In this document: positions 1 through 14,800 of the stretch, in pieces
How positions within the stretch are numbered: the first letter of the stretch is position 1
How the letters are laid out: every line of letters begins with the position of its first letter
Assembly: GCA_022578965.1 (NCBI GenBank)
Contig: MU400526.1
Span: forward strand, 1-64,000
DNA: 64,000 nt
Direction of reading: 5' to 3'
Origin: Xylaria sp. FL1777
Lineage: Eukaryota > Ascomycota > Sordariomycetes > Xylariales > Xylariaceae
The notes under the pieces: generated by a model
What the model was told of the DNA's origin: nothing
Databases searched by the model: none
What the model saw: the letters and a program-made list of their open reading frames with translations, nothing else
Position numbers and translations under genes: made by a program

Positions 1-1500
1 TAGCTATATAATGCCTTAATAAATGCTGCGTTTTTTTAATATATTATAAGCAGCACACTTAGCTATAAAAAATAGCTAGTATTATAATTAAAGCTAAACA
101 TATTTAAATTAAAGAACTTTTTATAAAGCAAATAAACATTAAAAGTATTATTTATTATAAACTATAAAATATACAGTATTAAAAACAATTAATTATTAAG
201 CATAAAAAAAAATAAATTAAAAAACTATTAATAGCAAACTAACTAGCTATTAAACAATTAATTAAAACTTTTTATTATATTAAAAATATAACAGCTTGTT
301 TTATATTATTTATAATTAGTTATTTTTAGTTATAATATAACTAAAAAGCAATTTTTTTTGCTTTATATAATTTTAAATCTGTTTAATAACTAGGTTTTTT
401 ATTTGTTTTTTTTTGTATGTTATGTTTTGCTTTAAAAAGTAAAATATAAATAAAAAAACCTTTTTATTTTTGCTTGAAATATTTTATAAAAAGCAAATAA
501 AAAGTGCAATAAATATACTAAACAGTATAGCTTAAATAAGCTTAATTTAAACAATATAAAGCTACTTATTATTATAATATATAACTTTAAAAAAAAATAT
601 AAAAAAGCTAACTATATATTTAAACTAAACATAAATACTATTATTTAAAATAGCTTTAAGCTTTTTTATGTTTTATTTATAGCACATTTATTATATATAA
701 CATTTTGCAAAAAGCATAATTATAAAATTACAATGCTATTTAGCTTAAAGAAATATTTTAATTAAAAAAGTTTTAATTTAGTTTATAATTTTAACTATAC
801 TTAATATATATTAGCGTTTAAATTAGCTTTTATAAACAATATTTATTGCAACTTTTATGTTTAAAAACTTAGTAAAATTTACGTTTGTGCATTACTTATG
901 CTTTTAAAGCACCTTTTTTAAAGCATAAAAAATAGCTGTAGTTTTAATATATAGAAATTTAAAAAAAAAAGTCCTATAGCTACTTAACTTTAGCAAATAG
1001 TTTTTATTAATATAATTAAAAATATTTATTATTAGCTTAAGCTATACTAAAATAATTAATACTTTAATTAAAAAGTTTAAATTTAAAGCTTATAATTAAA
1101 GTTTAAACTTTTATTAATAGGTTTATATTTTAACTATTTTTAGCTTTATTTTTTTAATAAACTTAAGCATGCTTTAAACTATTAAAAAAATTCAAAAAAT
1201 TTATTAAAAATAAAGTGTAGCAATGTTATATAAAAAAGCTAGCGTTATTATTATGCTAAGTATAATTAGTAGTTTAATTTATAACAAGCATTAAAGATTT
1301 ATTTAAAAGCTTTTTATAAATAATTACTATTATTTTTATATAAATATAAAAACTGCAATAAAAAATTTTCTTTTAAACATGCTTTTAAAGTTTATATATA
1401 AAACAATTATTTTAAGCAAAAAAAAAATTATAAATGTAATAAATATAGCTAAAGTTTTATTTTAATTATTAATTTATGCTAATATAACTATAATACTTAT
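1..1500. other. AT-rich RIP-type block, left part, no gene
   Basis: The sequence is almost only A and T, with scattered GC dinucleotides and stop codons in all frames. It looks like transposon DNA mutated by RIP. I recognise no protein motif or terminal repeat. The block runs off the left edge of the window, so its outer boundary is not visible. Confidence 0.75.
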
Positions 1501-2332
1501 AAGCTAAAGAACTATTAGTATACTTATAAAAGCTATTTATTTATATTTAATTTTTAATGTTATTTTAATTAGTATACTTAATAAGTTTATAAGCTAAAAA
1601 ACTACTAGTATATTTATAAAAGCTATTTAGCTATGTTTAATTTTTAAAGTTACTTTAATTAGCATATTTAATAAGTTTATAAACTAAAGAATTACTAGTA
1701 TACTTATAAAAGCTGTTTATTTATGTTTAGTTTTTAAAGTTAGCTTAATTAATATATTTAATAAGTTTATAAGCTAAAGAACTACTAGTATACTTATAAA
1801 AGCTATTTAGCTACGTTTTATTTTTAAAGTTACTTTAATTAGTATATTTAATAAGTTTATAAGCTAAAAAACTACTAGTATACTTATAAAGGCTATTTAG
1901 CTATGTTTAATTTTTAAAGTTAGCTTAATTAGCATATTTAATAAGTTTATAAGCTAAAGAACTATTAGTATACTTATAAAAGCTATTTAGCTACATTTTG
2001 TTTTTAAAGTTACTTTAATTAGCATATTTAATAAGTTTATAAATTAAAAAACTATTAGTATACTTATAAAAGCTATTTAGCTACGTTTTGTTTTTAAAGT
2101 TAGCTTAATTAGTATATTTAATAAGTTTATAAGCTAAAGAATTATTAATATACTTATAAAGGCTATTTAGCTATGTTTTATTTTTAAAGTTACTTTAATT
2201 AGTATATTTAATAAGTTTATAAACTAAAAAACTATTAGTATATTTATAAAAGCTATTTAGCTGCGTTTAGTTCTTAAAGTTACTTTAATTAGCATATTTA
2301 ATAAGTTTATAAGCTAAAGAACTACTAGTATA
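1501..2332. repeat. 90-bp minisatellite, about 9.2 copies
   Basis: Units of exactly 90 bp start at 1501, 1591, 1681, 1771, 1861, 1951, 2041, 2131 and 2221, and a partial unit starts at 2311. Each begins with a variant of AAGCTAAAGAACTA and ends with AATAAGTTTAT. Units differ mainly by A/G and C/T transitions, as expected if RIP acted on an older array. The unit length is a multiple of three. One minus-strand frame has only two stops per unit, at constant positions, so a coding origin is possible but weak. Confidence 0.9.
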
Positions 2333-5064
2333 TTATTATATGTACTAATTACATTAAACATTTTGTATATATACTAAACTTATAGTTTTACGTTAAATTT
2401 TTTATATGCAATAGCGCTTTTAAAGCTAAAGTAGTTATAAGTAAACGTATTAATAATAAAGCTAAAAACAAAAAGCTTATATTTAATACTATTGTTTATA
2501 AATAAAAACTGTTGTAAATTACTAGCTTAAAAAGTAAATATTAACTACTAATATATACTTTTTATATTGTAAATATATATATACTTTTATTATGCTTTTT
2601 AGCAAAAGCTCTAGTTAAACTAGCTATATTTTTAAGCGTTAAAAAACTAAAATTAATATAAAAACAGCTTTTTTAACCCTTTTTGTTAATAAGCTTTATA
2701 TTATTAACGTTTTATAGCTTTTTTTAGTTTTAATTTATTATGTTATATTATATATATATGCTTATTATATTTAAGTATTATGCTTAAACAAATATTATAT
2801 ATAGCTTTAAGTTGTTAATATAAGCAAAAAAATGCAAAATATTGCAAACTATTAAAAGATTACAGTTTTAAATTTGCTATACTAAAAAATTATTAAAAGC
2901 TAACTTAACAACAAATTAATAAAAAGTTTAATTAGTTTTTATTTTTATAACTTAGCTTTATTAATCTTTAATTTAGCAGTTTTTATAAGTTAAAAAATCT
3001 ATAAATAAAAAAAATAGCATATAGTTTAACTTATAAAGTTTAAAATTAAACGTTATGCTTATAAATTATTTAAATTATTGTAAATTTGTTTTATGTTTTA
3101 TAAAAAAAAAAATTAATAATGTTTTAAACAACAATAATAAAACAGAAGTATTTAAGTTAAACAGTAATAAAGCTAAAAAGTTAATAAATATAGATTTATT
3201 AATAAAAACAGCTAAACAAGCAAAATTATGCAATAAAAACAAACATATTTTTTATATAATAAACTTATTACTTTTAAGTTTAATTAAAGCATACTTTTTT
3301 TAAATTAGCAATTATTTTATATAAAGAGCTTTTAGCTATGTTTTATTTTTTAAACTTATTAAAAACTAAATTTTAAAAAATATAATTAATTAGATTTTTA
3401 CTAAATTATATATTTAAAGCTAGCGCTATGTTTTATTTAGTATATAATTGCTAAGTTTTTAGTTTAATTTGTTATAAAAAGTAAAACTAATATAAATAGC
3501 AAAAGTATTACTTTTATAAATTATTACTTTTAGTTATAACTTATTAGTAATTATTAGTAGCTTAGCTAAAATAAAACTTTATGCATTTTTTTATTTTTAT
3601 TAGCTTTAGTTATTGTTAAAAGCTATAGCAAACTAAAAGTTTTAGTACATTTAAGTAGTTATAGCTATTTATATAGCTATATAAAAACGAAGCTTTAATA
3701 GCTAGCATTTTATGCTTTTAAACGTTTATTTTTTTATTTTTATTAATTAAAAATTTTTTTAAAAATTTATTTTGTATTATAATCTTTATTTTATTTTTGC
3801 TTTAAATAAAAAAAAAATATAGCTGCTAAAATTATAAAAAGCATTATTTTTAGTAAAGCTTTTAATGTTATTACTTATATTAGTAATATTAAGATTATTT
3901 ATATGTACTATTTTAACATAAGCTTTATTAGCTTATTTTAAACGCTAACTAAAAATTATTGCGTAGTTTATAATAGTAATTTTTTTAACTTTGCTTGTTT
4001 TATTAAAAAAGCTATTTATAACAGCAGTTTTTAATTATTAATTCTTAGTTACGCAAATAAAATTGCTTTAGTTTTTATTATTATAAATATAAAGCTTACT
4101 ATAAATATAACAAAAGTAATGTTTTATAGTTTTATAAAACTTAAAAACTTTAATAAAATATAGTTTACTTTAAACGATTACTTTATTAATAGCTATGCTT
4201 TAAAGTTTAAAATATATTATATTAGCAATTAGTTTTGCTATATTAAAAATAAAAAAAAGCTTATAAGTATTTATACTAAGGCTTTTTACTAAGTAAAAGC
4301 AAAAAAAACAAGCTAAGTTTTTGTTAAGATTTTAATAGCAATAGCTTTTTTATTAATAGAAAAAGCATAATAAAAAAGCAAAAAATATTAAAAGCATAGC
4401 TTATTGCTATTTAGTTTGTTTTATAGTTATTTAAATATTACTGCTTAATATGTTTTTTAGTTATTATTATTTAAATTAAGCTAAACTATATTTTTATTTT
4501 TTGTATTTACTTAAGTAATTATAATATTTTAGCAAAAAACATTATAATATAAGCAAACGTTTTATATTAAGCATAAAAAACAAAATATTTAATATTACTA
4601 TATAAAACAATACTATTATTACATTTAGTGCAATAATATATGCTATTTAGCTTGTTTTTAGTTTTAATAAAAAGGTATAAATATATATTTTTTTATTAGC
4701 AAAGTTTTTACAACATTGCGTTAAAATACTTTAAGCATTAAAAAAAATATACGTTTAGCTTAATATATGCTTTTTAGTAGTAATTCTAAGCTTAAATCTA
4801 ATTTTTAACTAAAAAAAATATACGTTTTTCCTTTAGCTTTTATATAGCATAAGCATAAAGTCCTAAATTAATATAACTATTTATAATATAATACTTATAC
4901 GTTAATATTAATTAGGCTTGCTTTAAGCAGTTTAAATAATTAAACAACTTAACAATAAAAGCAAGTATAGCTAAATAAGTATTTAAATAAAGCTATTTAA
5001 AAGCTATGCTTTTAAAAGCATTAAAAGTATTATTAATTAAACAAATTATAAATTTTTAATTTAA
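2333..5064. other. AT-rich RIP-type block, no recognisable gene
   Basis: Very AT-rich DNA with stops in every frame. The only open stretch of note (3055-3303, plus strand) is a low-complexity Asn/Lys/Ile/Leu sequence of the kind AT-rich DNA gives by chance. No repeat ends or protein relics were recognised. Confidence 0.7.
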
Positions 5065-5802
5065 AAGCTTTTTATTAAAGTTAAAATTGCTACGTATAAT
5101 AGCAAAAGCAGATTTTATAAATTAAAATGCAAAAAGCTTAACACAAAAAAAAATATTAATATAAAAATAAGGGTTAATACAAAAAAAAGCATTATTAATG
5201 TAAAAAAAGTAGTTAATACAAAAAGAAGCATTAATACAAAAAAAAAAGTTAATGCAAAAAAAAGCATTAATATAAAAAAGGTTAAAACAAAAGAAATAGT
5301 TAATACAAAAAAAAGCATTTATATAAAAAAAAGCGTTTATATAAAAAAAAGCGTTAATATAAAAAAAAGCATTAATATAAAAAAAAGCGTTAATATAAAA
5401 AAAAGCGTTTATATAAAAAAAGTAATTAACGCAAAAAAAAGCATTAATATAAAAAAAAAAATTAACGCAAAAAAAAATATTAATATAAAAAAAGTTAAAG
5501 CAAAAAAAGTAGTTAATATAAAAAAAAGCGTTTATACAAAAAAAAGCGTTTATATAAAAAAAAGCATTAATATAAAAAAAAGCGTTAACACAAAAGAGAA
5601 CATTTATATAAAAGAAATAATTAATGCAAAAAAAAGCATTAATATAAAAAAAAGCATTAATATAAAAAAAAGCGTTAATATAAAAAAAAGCGTTAATATA
5701 AAAAGAAGCGTTTATATAAAAAGAGAAATTAATACAAAAAAAAGCTTTATTAATGCAAAAAGCCTTAAGCTAAAATTAAAGCTAATAAATAAAAAACTTT
5801 AA
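5065..5802 (+). repeat. Frame-preserving hexapeptide-coding minisatellite (KKSINI-type)
   Basis: The array is built of mostly 18-bp units reading Lys-Lys-Ser-Ile/Val-Asn/Tyr-Ile, with some shorter or divergent units. I traced the plus-strand frame codon by codon from the stop at 5062-5064 to the TAA at 5800-5802. It stays open for 245 codons, and every unit-length change is a multiple of three. There is no convincing start codon at its head. It lies in DNA where other frames close quickly. My inference is a relic of a translated repeat domain, perhaps Glu/Gly-rich before G-to-A mutation turned GAA/GAG into AAA/AAG. Those changes create no stops, which would explain why the frame survived. The parent protein is not recognised. 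Confidence 0.7.
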
Positions 5803-8800
5803 AAAAAGCTATTAAGGTTAAGTAATTTTTTAAAGTATAAAAAACTAAAAGCAGTTTTATAAAAATAATATAAATTAGGCTTTTTTTAAGCAAAGCTTTA
5901 ATAAACTAAAATTTTTATATATATTATTATATTTTTAATTATTGTAGTAATAAATATTGCTAGTATTTGCTTAAACAAGCAATTAGTTTATTATAAACAT
6001 AGCTTGCTAAATAAAAGCGTTACTATTAAATTTAAAAAATCTTTAAAAATAGCTTTAATTATGCTTTATAAAGCAGATTTTTATAGCTTTTATATACTTA
6101 AGTTTTTTAAAAGTTAAGTTTAATAATAAAATGCTTAAGTTATTAATGCTTACATAAAATTAGTTATATAATAACTACAAAAAGCTTAAGTTTATATTTT
6201 AAGTAGTACTAAAAATAGCAATGCTTTAACTATTTAAAAAGGTTTAAAAGTTTAAATTTTTAAGTATGCTTTTGTAAAAATTGTTTGTAATTTAAATAGC
6301 ATTTAAAGTAATTAATAACATAAGTTATATAATAAAAGCTAAGTTGCTTTTTAACTTAAGCTTTAAATAAAAAAAAATAGCTTAATATTTTTAAAATAGT
6401 TAGCTTTAGTTTTAAAAACATAGCAACTTTGTTTTATTTTGTTATTTTTTTATTAATTAGCTTTATACTACTTAAGTTTTTAGCTTTAACTTAATATTAA
6501 ATAATAGCTTTAATATAGCTAATTTTAGTTAAAGTTTTACTAATATTTTAATTTGCTTAGCTTAAATAATTTTGCAAAATTAAAAAATAACAATTATTAT
6601 TTATTATATTAATAATAGCTAGCTTATTTAGCATCTTTTTTTAAAAAAATTTTAAAACTTGTAATTTATATATAATACGTTTTATTTTTATTATTTTTAT
6701 TAGTTTTTTATTTGTTAGCAAACCTTTTGATTAGTTTTTTAGTGCAATTTGCACTTTAGTTTTTTTTATAAGGTTTTTTAGTATAAAACTAATTAAAAAG
6801 TTAATTTTTTTAAACACTTAAAAAAATATAGTAAATAGCTTTAAGCTATTTATTATAGTAAGCAATAAATAGTTATGCTATTTGTTTAATAAAAAACTTA
6901 AAAAGTAAAGTAAAAAAAGAAAAAAAAAAACAATAAAAAGAAAAAAAAGCAAAAAGCTATAAACGTTTATATATATGTTTTAAATGCTTGCATATTATTT
7001 TTATTTATATATAATTATAAATATTAGTAAGCTATTTATTTAAATAGTTATATATATTAAGCAAAGTATTTTTGCTTAACGTTAAACGTAAAGCTTAAAT
7101 ATTTTAGTATTTTGCTTGTTTTGTTTTTTTTGCGTTATAAAAGCTTTTTTGCTGCATTTAATATAAAAACTAAAGCGTTTTTTAGTTTTTAACTATTAAC
7201 GCTAATAGCTTTAAAATTATATTTATTACTAGCTGCTATATTATTTTTTTTTATAATATAGTATGCTTATTTAAAATACTAGCTTTAAGCTATATAAACA
7301 TGTAAGTATGCAGTAAGCATATAACTTATAATAACGCAAGTTAAAAATACTATAGCTATTTTTTTACTGCTATTAATTTATTTTTAAAAGCTTAGCGCAA
7401 AGCGCTAAACTATATAGCTTAGCTATAAAATATACTTAAAAATAGCTTTAATATTATAACAAACTATATTTTTAAGTATAAGCGCTAATAAAATATTAAA
7501 AAAGCTATTAATAATAGCTTTTATAGCTTTTAGTTTAGCAGTAATATTTTTTAAAGCTATAGCAATATTGTTTTTAAAGTAGCTTGCTAAAACTAGCAAA
7601 AATAAATTAACTAAAGCAAGCGTTATTAAGTTATGCTTTAAAATAAGCATTTTATTAACTAATTCTAGTAAAAAAAAGTTAGCAAACATATATTTAAGTA
7701 ATATTACTAAAAGAATAAAGCAATAAAAAACGTTTTATAAGCTAGCTTATAAGTAATATGTTTTAATTATTTAGCAAATATTATAATAGATTTTGCGCAA
7801 AGTTGCAGCTTTTTTTTATTAAGCGTAAAAAAAACGCTATGTTTAACTATAATTGCTTTTAAAAATAAGTTATATATGTTTTAATATTTTACAATATTTG
7901 TTTTTAATATAAAAAAATATGCAGTTTAAAGTACTTACATAATATAACTTTAAAACGTTTGCTAATAAAGCAAAGTTATTAGTACAAAAAAAAAGCATAA
8001 CTAAAAAGCGTATATTATTAGTACTATAAAAGCTAACTAGTAGCATGTTTAATATTAGTATTATTTTTATTATAAAGTTAAATGTTGCTTTATATTTTGT
8101 TTTATATAGTAATATAATAAAAAATAAAAAAAAGCTAGTAATTATAAAACTAAAAGTTTTTTTAATATAAATTATGCTTAGCTAATTAAAGCATACTTAA
8201 AAAGCTAATATTAAAAACTTACATAATAAAAAAAATAAAAATAAAACTAAAGTTAAAATTTAGCTTTTTAATATTGCTTAAGCTAGTAGTATTAAAGCTA
8301 AAGAAATAAATAATGCTAGTAATAAATAATAAGCTTTATTAAATATTTGTTTTTAGTTAATTAGCTATAAATAATATGCTTAAGTTTTGCGTAAAAACAG
8401 CAGGTTAAAAAAGATGTTTTTTATTATTAGCTTAATAATTAATTGCAATATATATAAAATTTAAAATAGTATAAAAAACAAACATATAAGAATAAAAAAA
8501 AAAAATCAAAATAAAAAGGATTAAAAATTAGTAATTATATAGAACTTTTAAAAGCAGAAAAAATACAAGCAAACTAAAAATATACTATTTTATAGAATTG
8601 CTTAAAGAACAAAAATAAAAAAAGAAAAAAGTTAATAAAAAAAATATAACATATTAAGTATTATATTTAAAAAAGCTAACTATTTAGCAAAGCTAATTTA
8701 GTATTAAATTTATTAGCTAAATATTATATAAGTTATATTTATTGTTTATTTTTAGTAAATATAACTAAACTAAGTTAGCTATTTTAAATAATGCTTTTAA

Positions 8801-11800
8801 TAAGTGCAAAAAAAAAATGCTAATTAATTTTACTAAAGTATGCTAGCTTTTTATTAAAAAAATATAAAATATAACATATTAATTATAGCTAGCTTATTGC
8901 TGTTTTTTTTTTTTTTTATTTAGTTTGTTAATAAAACTAATAGTTAAAAAAGCGTTTTTTTACTTGCAACATTTAATTATATTTTGTTTTAAGCTAAAAA
9001 AACATTAAAGTTTTAAATATTTTACTTAAAAAGCTAAGCTTTATAATTAATGCTTTATTTTTAAAAAAGCTGTTATATATAGTTTAATAAACTTTGTAAA
9101 TTTATTTTATAAAAGCTTTATAAAATAAGCCTAAGTATAAATATAAGTCTGCTTTTAAGTTTTGTGCTAAAATTATAATGTTTTTATAAAAGCGTTAAAA
9201 GTATACGTTTATTATAAGTTATGTTATATAAGCATTAATTATAATATATATATTAAATAGCAAATATTTATTATTAAAAGCTAGCTATTACTAATAAAAA
9301 ATTGCAAGCAAAGTTATAAGTATAACAAAAGCAATAAATTAAAAATAAAAACGTAAATATATTATAACTAATAAGCTGCTATAATTTAATAAATAATATT
9401 AAGTAAAATTTAATAAAGTTTATTTAGTAAAAATGCTTATAAAAAAGTTTAAATTTATATTTGCTGCTTTTAGTATTTCTTTTAATAAAATAGCTATATT
9501 ATTATATAATATAGTTATAAATTAATTTATAAGTTTGTTTAATTTTTTTAAGCTATTATTTTATTTTGCTATATTTTTTTTAATATTTATAGCATTTAAA
9601 CATTAAGCTAGTTTTTTTTTTTTTTTTATTTTAAGCGTTTTTTTATATAAGCTATTATTAATTATTTTGCTAATAAGCATTAAGCATATATTACTTGCTT
9701 TTAAAGCAGCTTTACTTTTAAATTTTGCTTTAATTTTAGTATTTAATATATAAAACGTATTTTTAATATTAACTAAAACACTACTAATTTAACCTTTTAT
9801 ATTTGTTAGCTATTATAGCTTTTTGAAAAAATACAATTTATTTTATATACTAAAGTTTCTAATTTAACTATTTTAATTATTAAGTATAGCTAAAAACAAA
9901 TATTAAACTTAACTATTTTAAGTTTAATTACTTTAATTATTAAGTGTAATAAAATAATTAAAAAAAACATTTTTAGCATTAAAAGTTTTTATTATAAATT
10001 TATATACTTTTTTAAACTTATTGCTGTTTTAATTTAGCTAAGCTTAAACTATTATTTAATTAAGCTATACTATTTAATATTTGTTTTAGCTTATTTTAGT
10101 ATTAAATACTTTTTTTTTAATAAGCTAATTAAGCTTAAAACTTAAATTATTTTTTATTTTAAAAGTTATTATATAGCAGTATTTATTGCTTTAGTTTAGC
10201 TTATATATTTAAAAAAACAGCTTTTTTATTTGCTATATTTTAACAAATTAAAGCTAAGCTTAAGTAAAAGCTAGCTAAACTAACTTTATAACTTTATAGC
10301 TTAAGCTAAACTAAATTTTAATAAAAACTATAATAAAAGGTTGTTTATATATTATTTATAACAATACTTATTAATTTTAGTATAATAAAGTAAGTTATGC
10401 TTATTAAAAATTATTTATGTTAAAAAAGTCTAAAAAATATATATTTATATTAATATTTTATAGCAAAATTTAAAAGTTAAATAAAAACTTAAAAAATAAG
10501 CTATTAAACAACTAAAATAAATTTTTATATAAAAAATAAGCTTAAATTTTATAAAGAAGTTTAAATAATAACTACATAAAAAAAAAAAGCAAAAGCAAAT
10601 AAATTATTGCTTTAAATAAAATTACTTTGTTTTTGTTTAATAGCTATAGTATAAACGTTTTAAATTAATGTTTTAAGCTTTTTGCTTAAGCTTACTAAAA
10701 ATATTTTTAAGTATATAAGCACTTAAAACTACTTTATAAAAAAAAATATAATATTTAAAATAAAAACGTAGTTTATTAAGTAATGTTTAGCTAACTAAGC
10801 TAAACATTTGCAGTATTGCAAAAAAATTATAAGGTTGTTTTAGCTAGCTAAGCTAAAATACCTTGCGACTTTTTTATAATATTTTTGCTATGTAATAATA
10901 ATTATAAAATGCGTTTTTGGAAACTTTTTGTTTAATTTTTATTTTGCTTGTTTAATTATTTAAAAAATAAAATAGCGTTATATATAAAATAAGTAAAATT
11001 ATATAAAGTAGCATATTTATATTATACATTATAACAATTAAATAAAGCTACATGCTTAAGTTTTTAAAAACTATTATTAAAGTTAAGTATATATTTAGCA
11101 ATATTAACTACTGTTTTTTTTTTTTTTAGAATAATTATTATATAAAAGTAAATATATATTATTATTGCATTAAATATAATAATAGTAGCATTTTGTTTAA
11201 TAATAGTAAACTAATATATATATAAATAACAATTATTAATTATAACTTAAGAAATTGTTTAATTATTATATATATTAAACTAATTAAACATTTTATGCTA
11301 TTTTTAAATGTATAATTTAATAAAACACTAAAACTATACTAAGCTAAATTAAAATTTATTAAAACTATTTTGCGTACTAAAAATAAAGCTATTTAGCTTT
11401 TGCTAATTTAAAACATATAAGCAAACTAATAAATATTAGGTTAGCATATAAAAATCTTTTTTAATATATATTATAATAGTTAATTAAGCTATATATGCTT
11501 TAATAAAAAAAATTAAGTTAGATTTATTATAACTGTTTTTTTTTTTAAGCTTTTAGCTGTTTTTTATAAATTTATATAATAAACAAATAAAAAAATGCAA
11601 AATTAATTATTTGCTTTATAGCAAAATATTATTTATATTATTATAAGTAATAATTGTTGTTTAGTAACTAAAACTATTGCTATTTATTAATACTTAGCTT
11701 AACTTTTTATATTATAATGTAGCATAATAGTTTATAGTATACTTTAAAGTATATTATAGTAGTAATTATATTTATACTTATATTAAGAAAAAAAAAAGAA

Positions 11801-14800
11801 TTTTTTAGATTGCTGCAATATTATATATAATTTATTATAATATAGTTAATTATTAAACAGTTTATTGCTATATAGTTTTATAGTTTTAATTTTCGTAAGT
11901 AGTTTTATAAATATTTTTTTTAATATACTTTTAAAAGTATTACTAAGTTGCTAAAAATAGTTAAAGGCATTATTATTAGCTAAAACAAAAAAATACTTTA
12001 TTATATTTAGTATATAATTATATTAAAGTTTTTATAAAGTATAAAAACTTTTATTTAATAATAAATATTATATTATACTTTTATAATTGTAGTTTTAATA
12101 AAACTTGCTTTTTGTTATTTTAAGGTATAATACTTATTAATAAATTACTAAAAAAACTTATAAATAAAAAACATTTAATTAACTTTACTATAGTAATTTT
12201 AAAATAAGTAGTTTTAAACTAAGTTATTGTTTTTTTTTAATGCGGTTTAAAATAATTAATAAAGAATATTTAGTTAACTAGTTTTATTTTTGTAAGCTTA
12301 ACTATATAATTTTATTTAAAATAATTAATAATAAACGCTAAACTAGTTTTACTATTATAAATTAAAACTATTGCTATTATTTTATATATTTTATATAAAA
12401 CTTATTTTAAGTATAAAGTTAAACTTTATAATTTAGTAATAATAAGCTAATAAAATATATTATTTTAGGTTTAATTATTGCTTTATTGTATTTTTAATTG
12501 CTTATTTAATTTTTATTGCTATTAATTAGCTAAAATAAATATATTTAGCTAAAAGTAATTTTAAAAAGAATATAAATATATGTGTGCTATATTAGTAAGT
12601 AAAATTTCTTGCGGGCTAACTTTTAAACAAATAGCTAACTTTAAGCAATATATATAAAAATAACATAAATAAAACAAGCTTAATAAAGCATTAACGTTTA
12701 TTATTTAAATAATTATAGCTTTTAATTTTATTTTTAATAAATATAATTTAATTAAGTATAGCTATTTATAATAGTAAAAGCTAATATTAATATTTTTTTT
12801 ATTATATTATTGCTTTTGTTAATTTTTTAAGCGCTATTAATATTTGCTATAAATATATAAGCTTTTTTTAGTTAGCTATAACTTTTGCTATTAATTTATA
12901 ATATTAATTTAGCTTATTTAATAATATTATTAGCGCTTTTAATAGTGTTTTTAAACTTATAAAAGTTAACGTTTTATATAAAAAAAGTATTAAGCGCTTT
13001 TAAACTAAGTATAAAAGAATTGCTTAAGCATACTTAGTTTTATAATATTATGCTAGCATATAATATAATTATTTTTAAAAAGTATTTAAGCTAAATTAAA
13101 AGTATTTAGTAATTATTGCAAAGCAATAAAAACTATTTAAAAGCTTACGTAATAAAACTAATAGCATTATAAAAGCTAAGCTTGTTTTATTTTAGAACGT
13201 ATATAATTTAGCTAAAAAATTAGCAAGCATTTAAACTAAAAGCTTTTATTAATTTGTTAAAGTTTAAAAACTGCTTTTTTATTAATTTTAGCTATGCAAT
13301 AAAAAAACTAGCTTGCATTTTTACTAAGTTAACGCTAATAATACGTATAAATATATAAGTATAATAACTATATTATTACTTTAGTTTAAATAATTATATA
13401 GTTTAAAAACTAGCTACAAATAAAAATTTAACTTAATATTTTTTTTAAATTTAACTTATATTAATAATATAATAGCTTATATTAATGTTATAATTTATTT
13501 TATATAAACTTTTTTTATATTATATATAAGTTAGCACTATATAATATTTGCTACTAAAAGTGCTAAAATTAGGCGTTTTTTTTGCAGATTTATAGCAAGA
13601 ATATTTTACTAAAGTATTACTTTTATAATTTGCTTTGCATTATATAAATAAATTAACTTTATTTTTGTTATTTTTGTACTTTTAATGCTTTTTTTAACGT
13701 TATATAGCATGTTTTATTTATTATGTTTAAAGCGTATATTATTTAAATATTTGTGCTTAAATAAATATATAAACTTTTTTAAGTATTTTTTGCTTAATTG
13801 CTATAATATTAATACTTAATATTTAAAAACTAGTTTTTTTTAATGCTAAATATTATTTACGCAAAACTTTTTAACTTAATTATATAAAAGCTAAATAGCT
13901 TTTATTACTTAGCGCTTATTTGCTAGCTATATAGCTATATTAAAAGTTTTAGTAAAATTGCTAGTTTATAAAGTTATGTTTAAAAAAAGCATTTTAACTA
14001 TAATAAAAAGAAAAAAATGCAAAAAATATAACATATTATTATATTATAGCAGTTATACTTAAAAATAACTTATAGCAATATGTTTAATTTTATAATAGCT
14101 AAATTAATAAATATTACGTAAGGTAATTTTTTTTAGCAAATTATTAAAAGTTAATTTATATAATATTAATTAATTATTATATAAATATTTATTTAGTTTT
14201 ATTATTTTTTAGTACTATTATTTAAGCATTAAAACAAAAAATTAAAAAATTTATTTGTTTGTTTTTTAATAATACTATAAATATATAACTTTTTATAAAA
14301 AGCTATTATTTAACTAATATTACATTTTATATAAAATAATTAAATATATTTTTTTAAAGTTTTAAAGCTTAAATATAGCTTTAAAAATACTTTTTGTTTT
14401 TAGTAACTAAGCTTTTTTTTTTTTTTTTTTTTTTATATATTAAAATTTTATTATAAGTTTATAAAACTTATTTAAACTATAAGCGCTTTTATTACTACTA
14501 TTATTTTATTATTATTATTATTATTAATATTAATATTATTATTTTTGTTATTTTTATTATTATTAGTAGTAATAGCATTATATTTACTTTATATTAACTT
14601 TTTTAACTTTTTGTATTATTTTTTATAATGCTTAAGTTTACTTATAAATATTTTAAATTATTACTTAAAACTTTAGCAAAGCTTGTTATTTTTGTTTTTA
14701 GTTTATATAGCTTTTATAAATATGCATATTAGCTTAATATTTAAGCAAACGTTATAATTATTATTAAGCATATAATAATTTTTATAGTGCTTATAGCTTT

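Noticed and set aside
7423..7689. 88-codon minus-strand frame in the left AT block
   Set aside because: Leu/Ile/Asn-rich chance product without motif.
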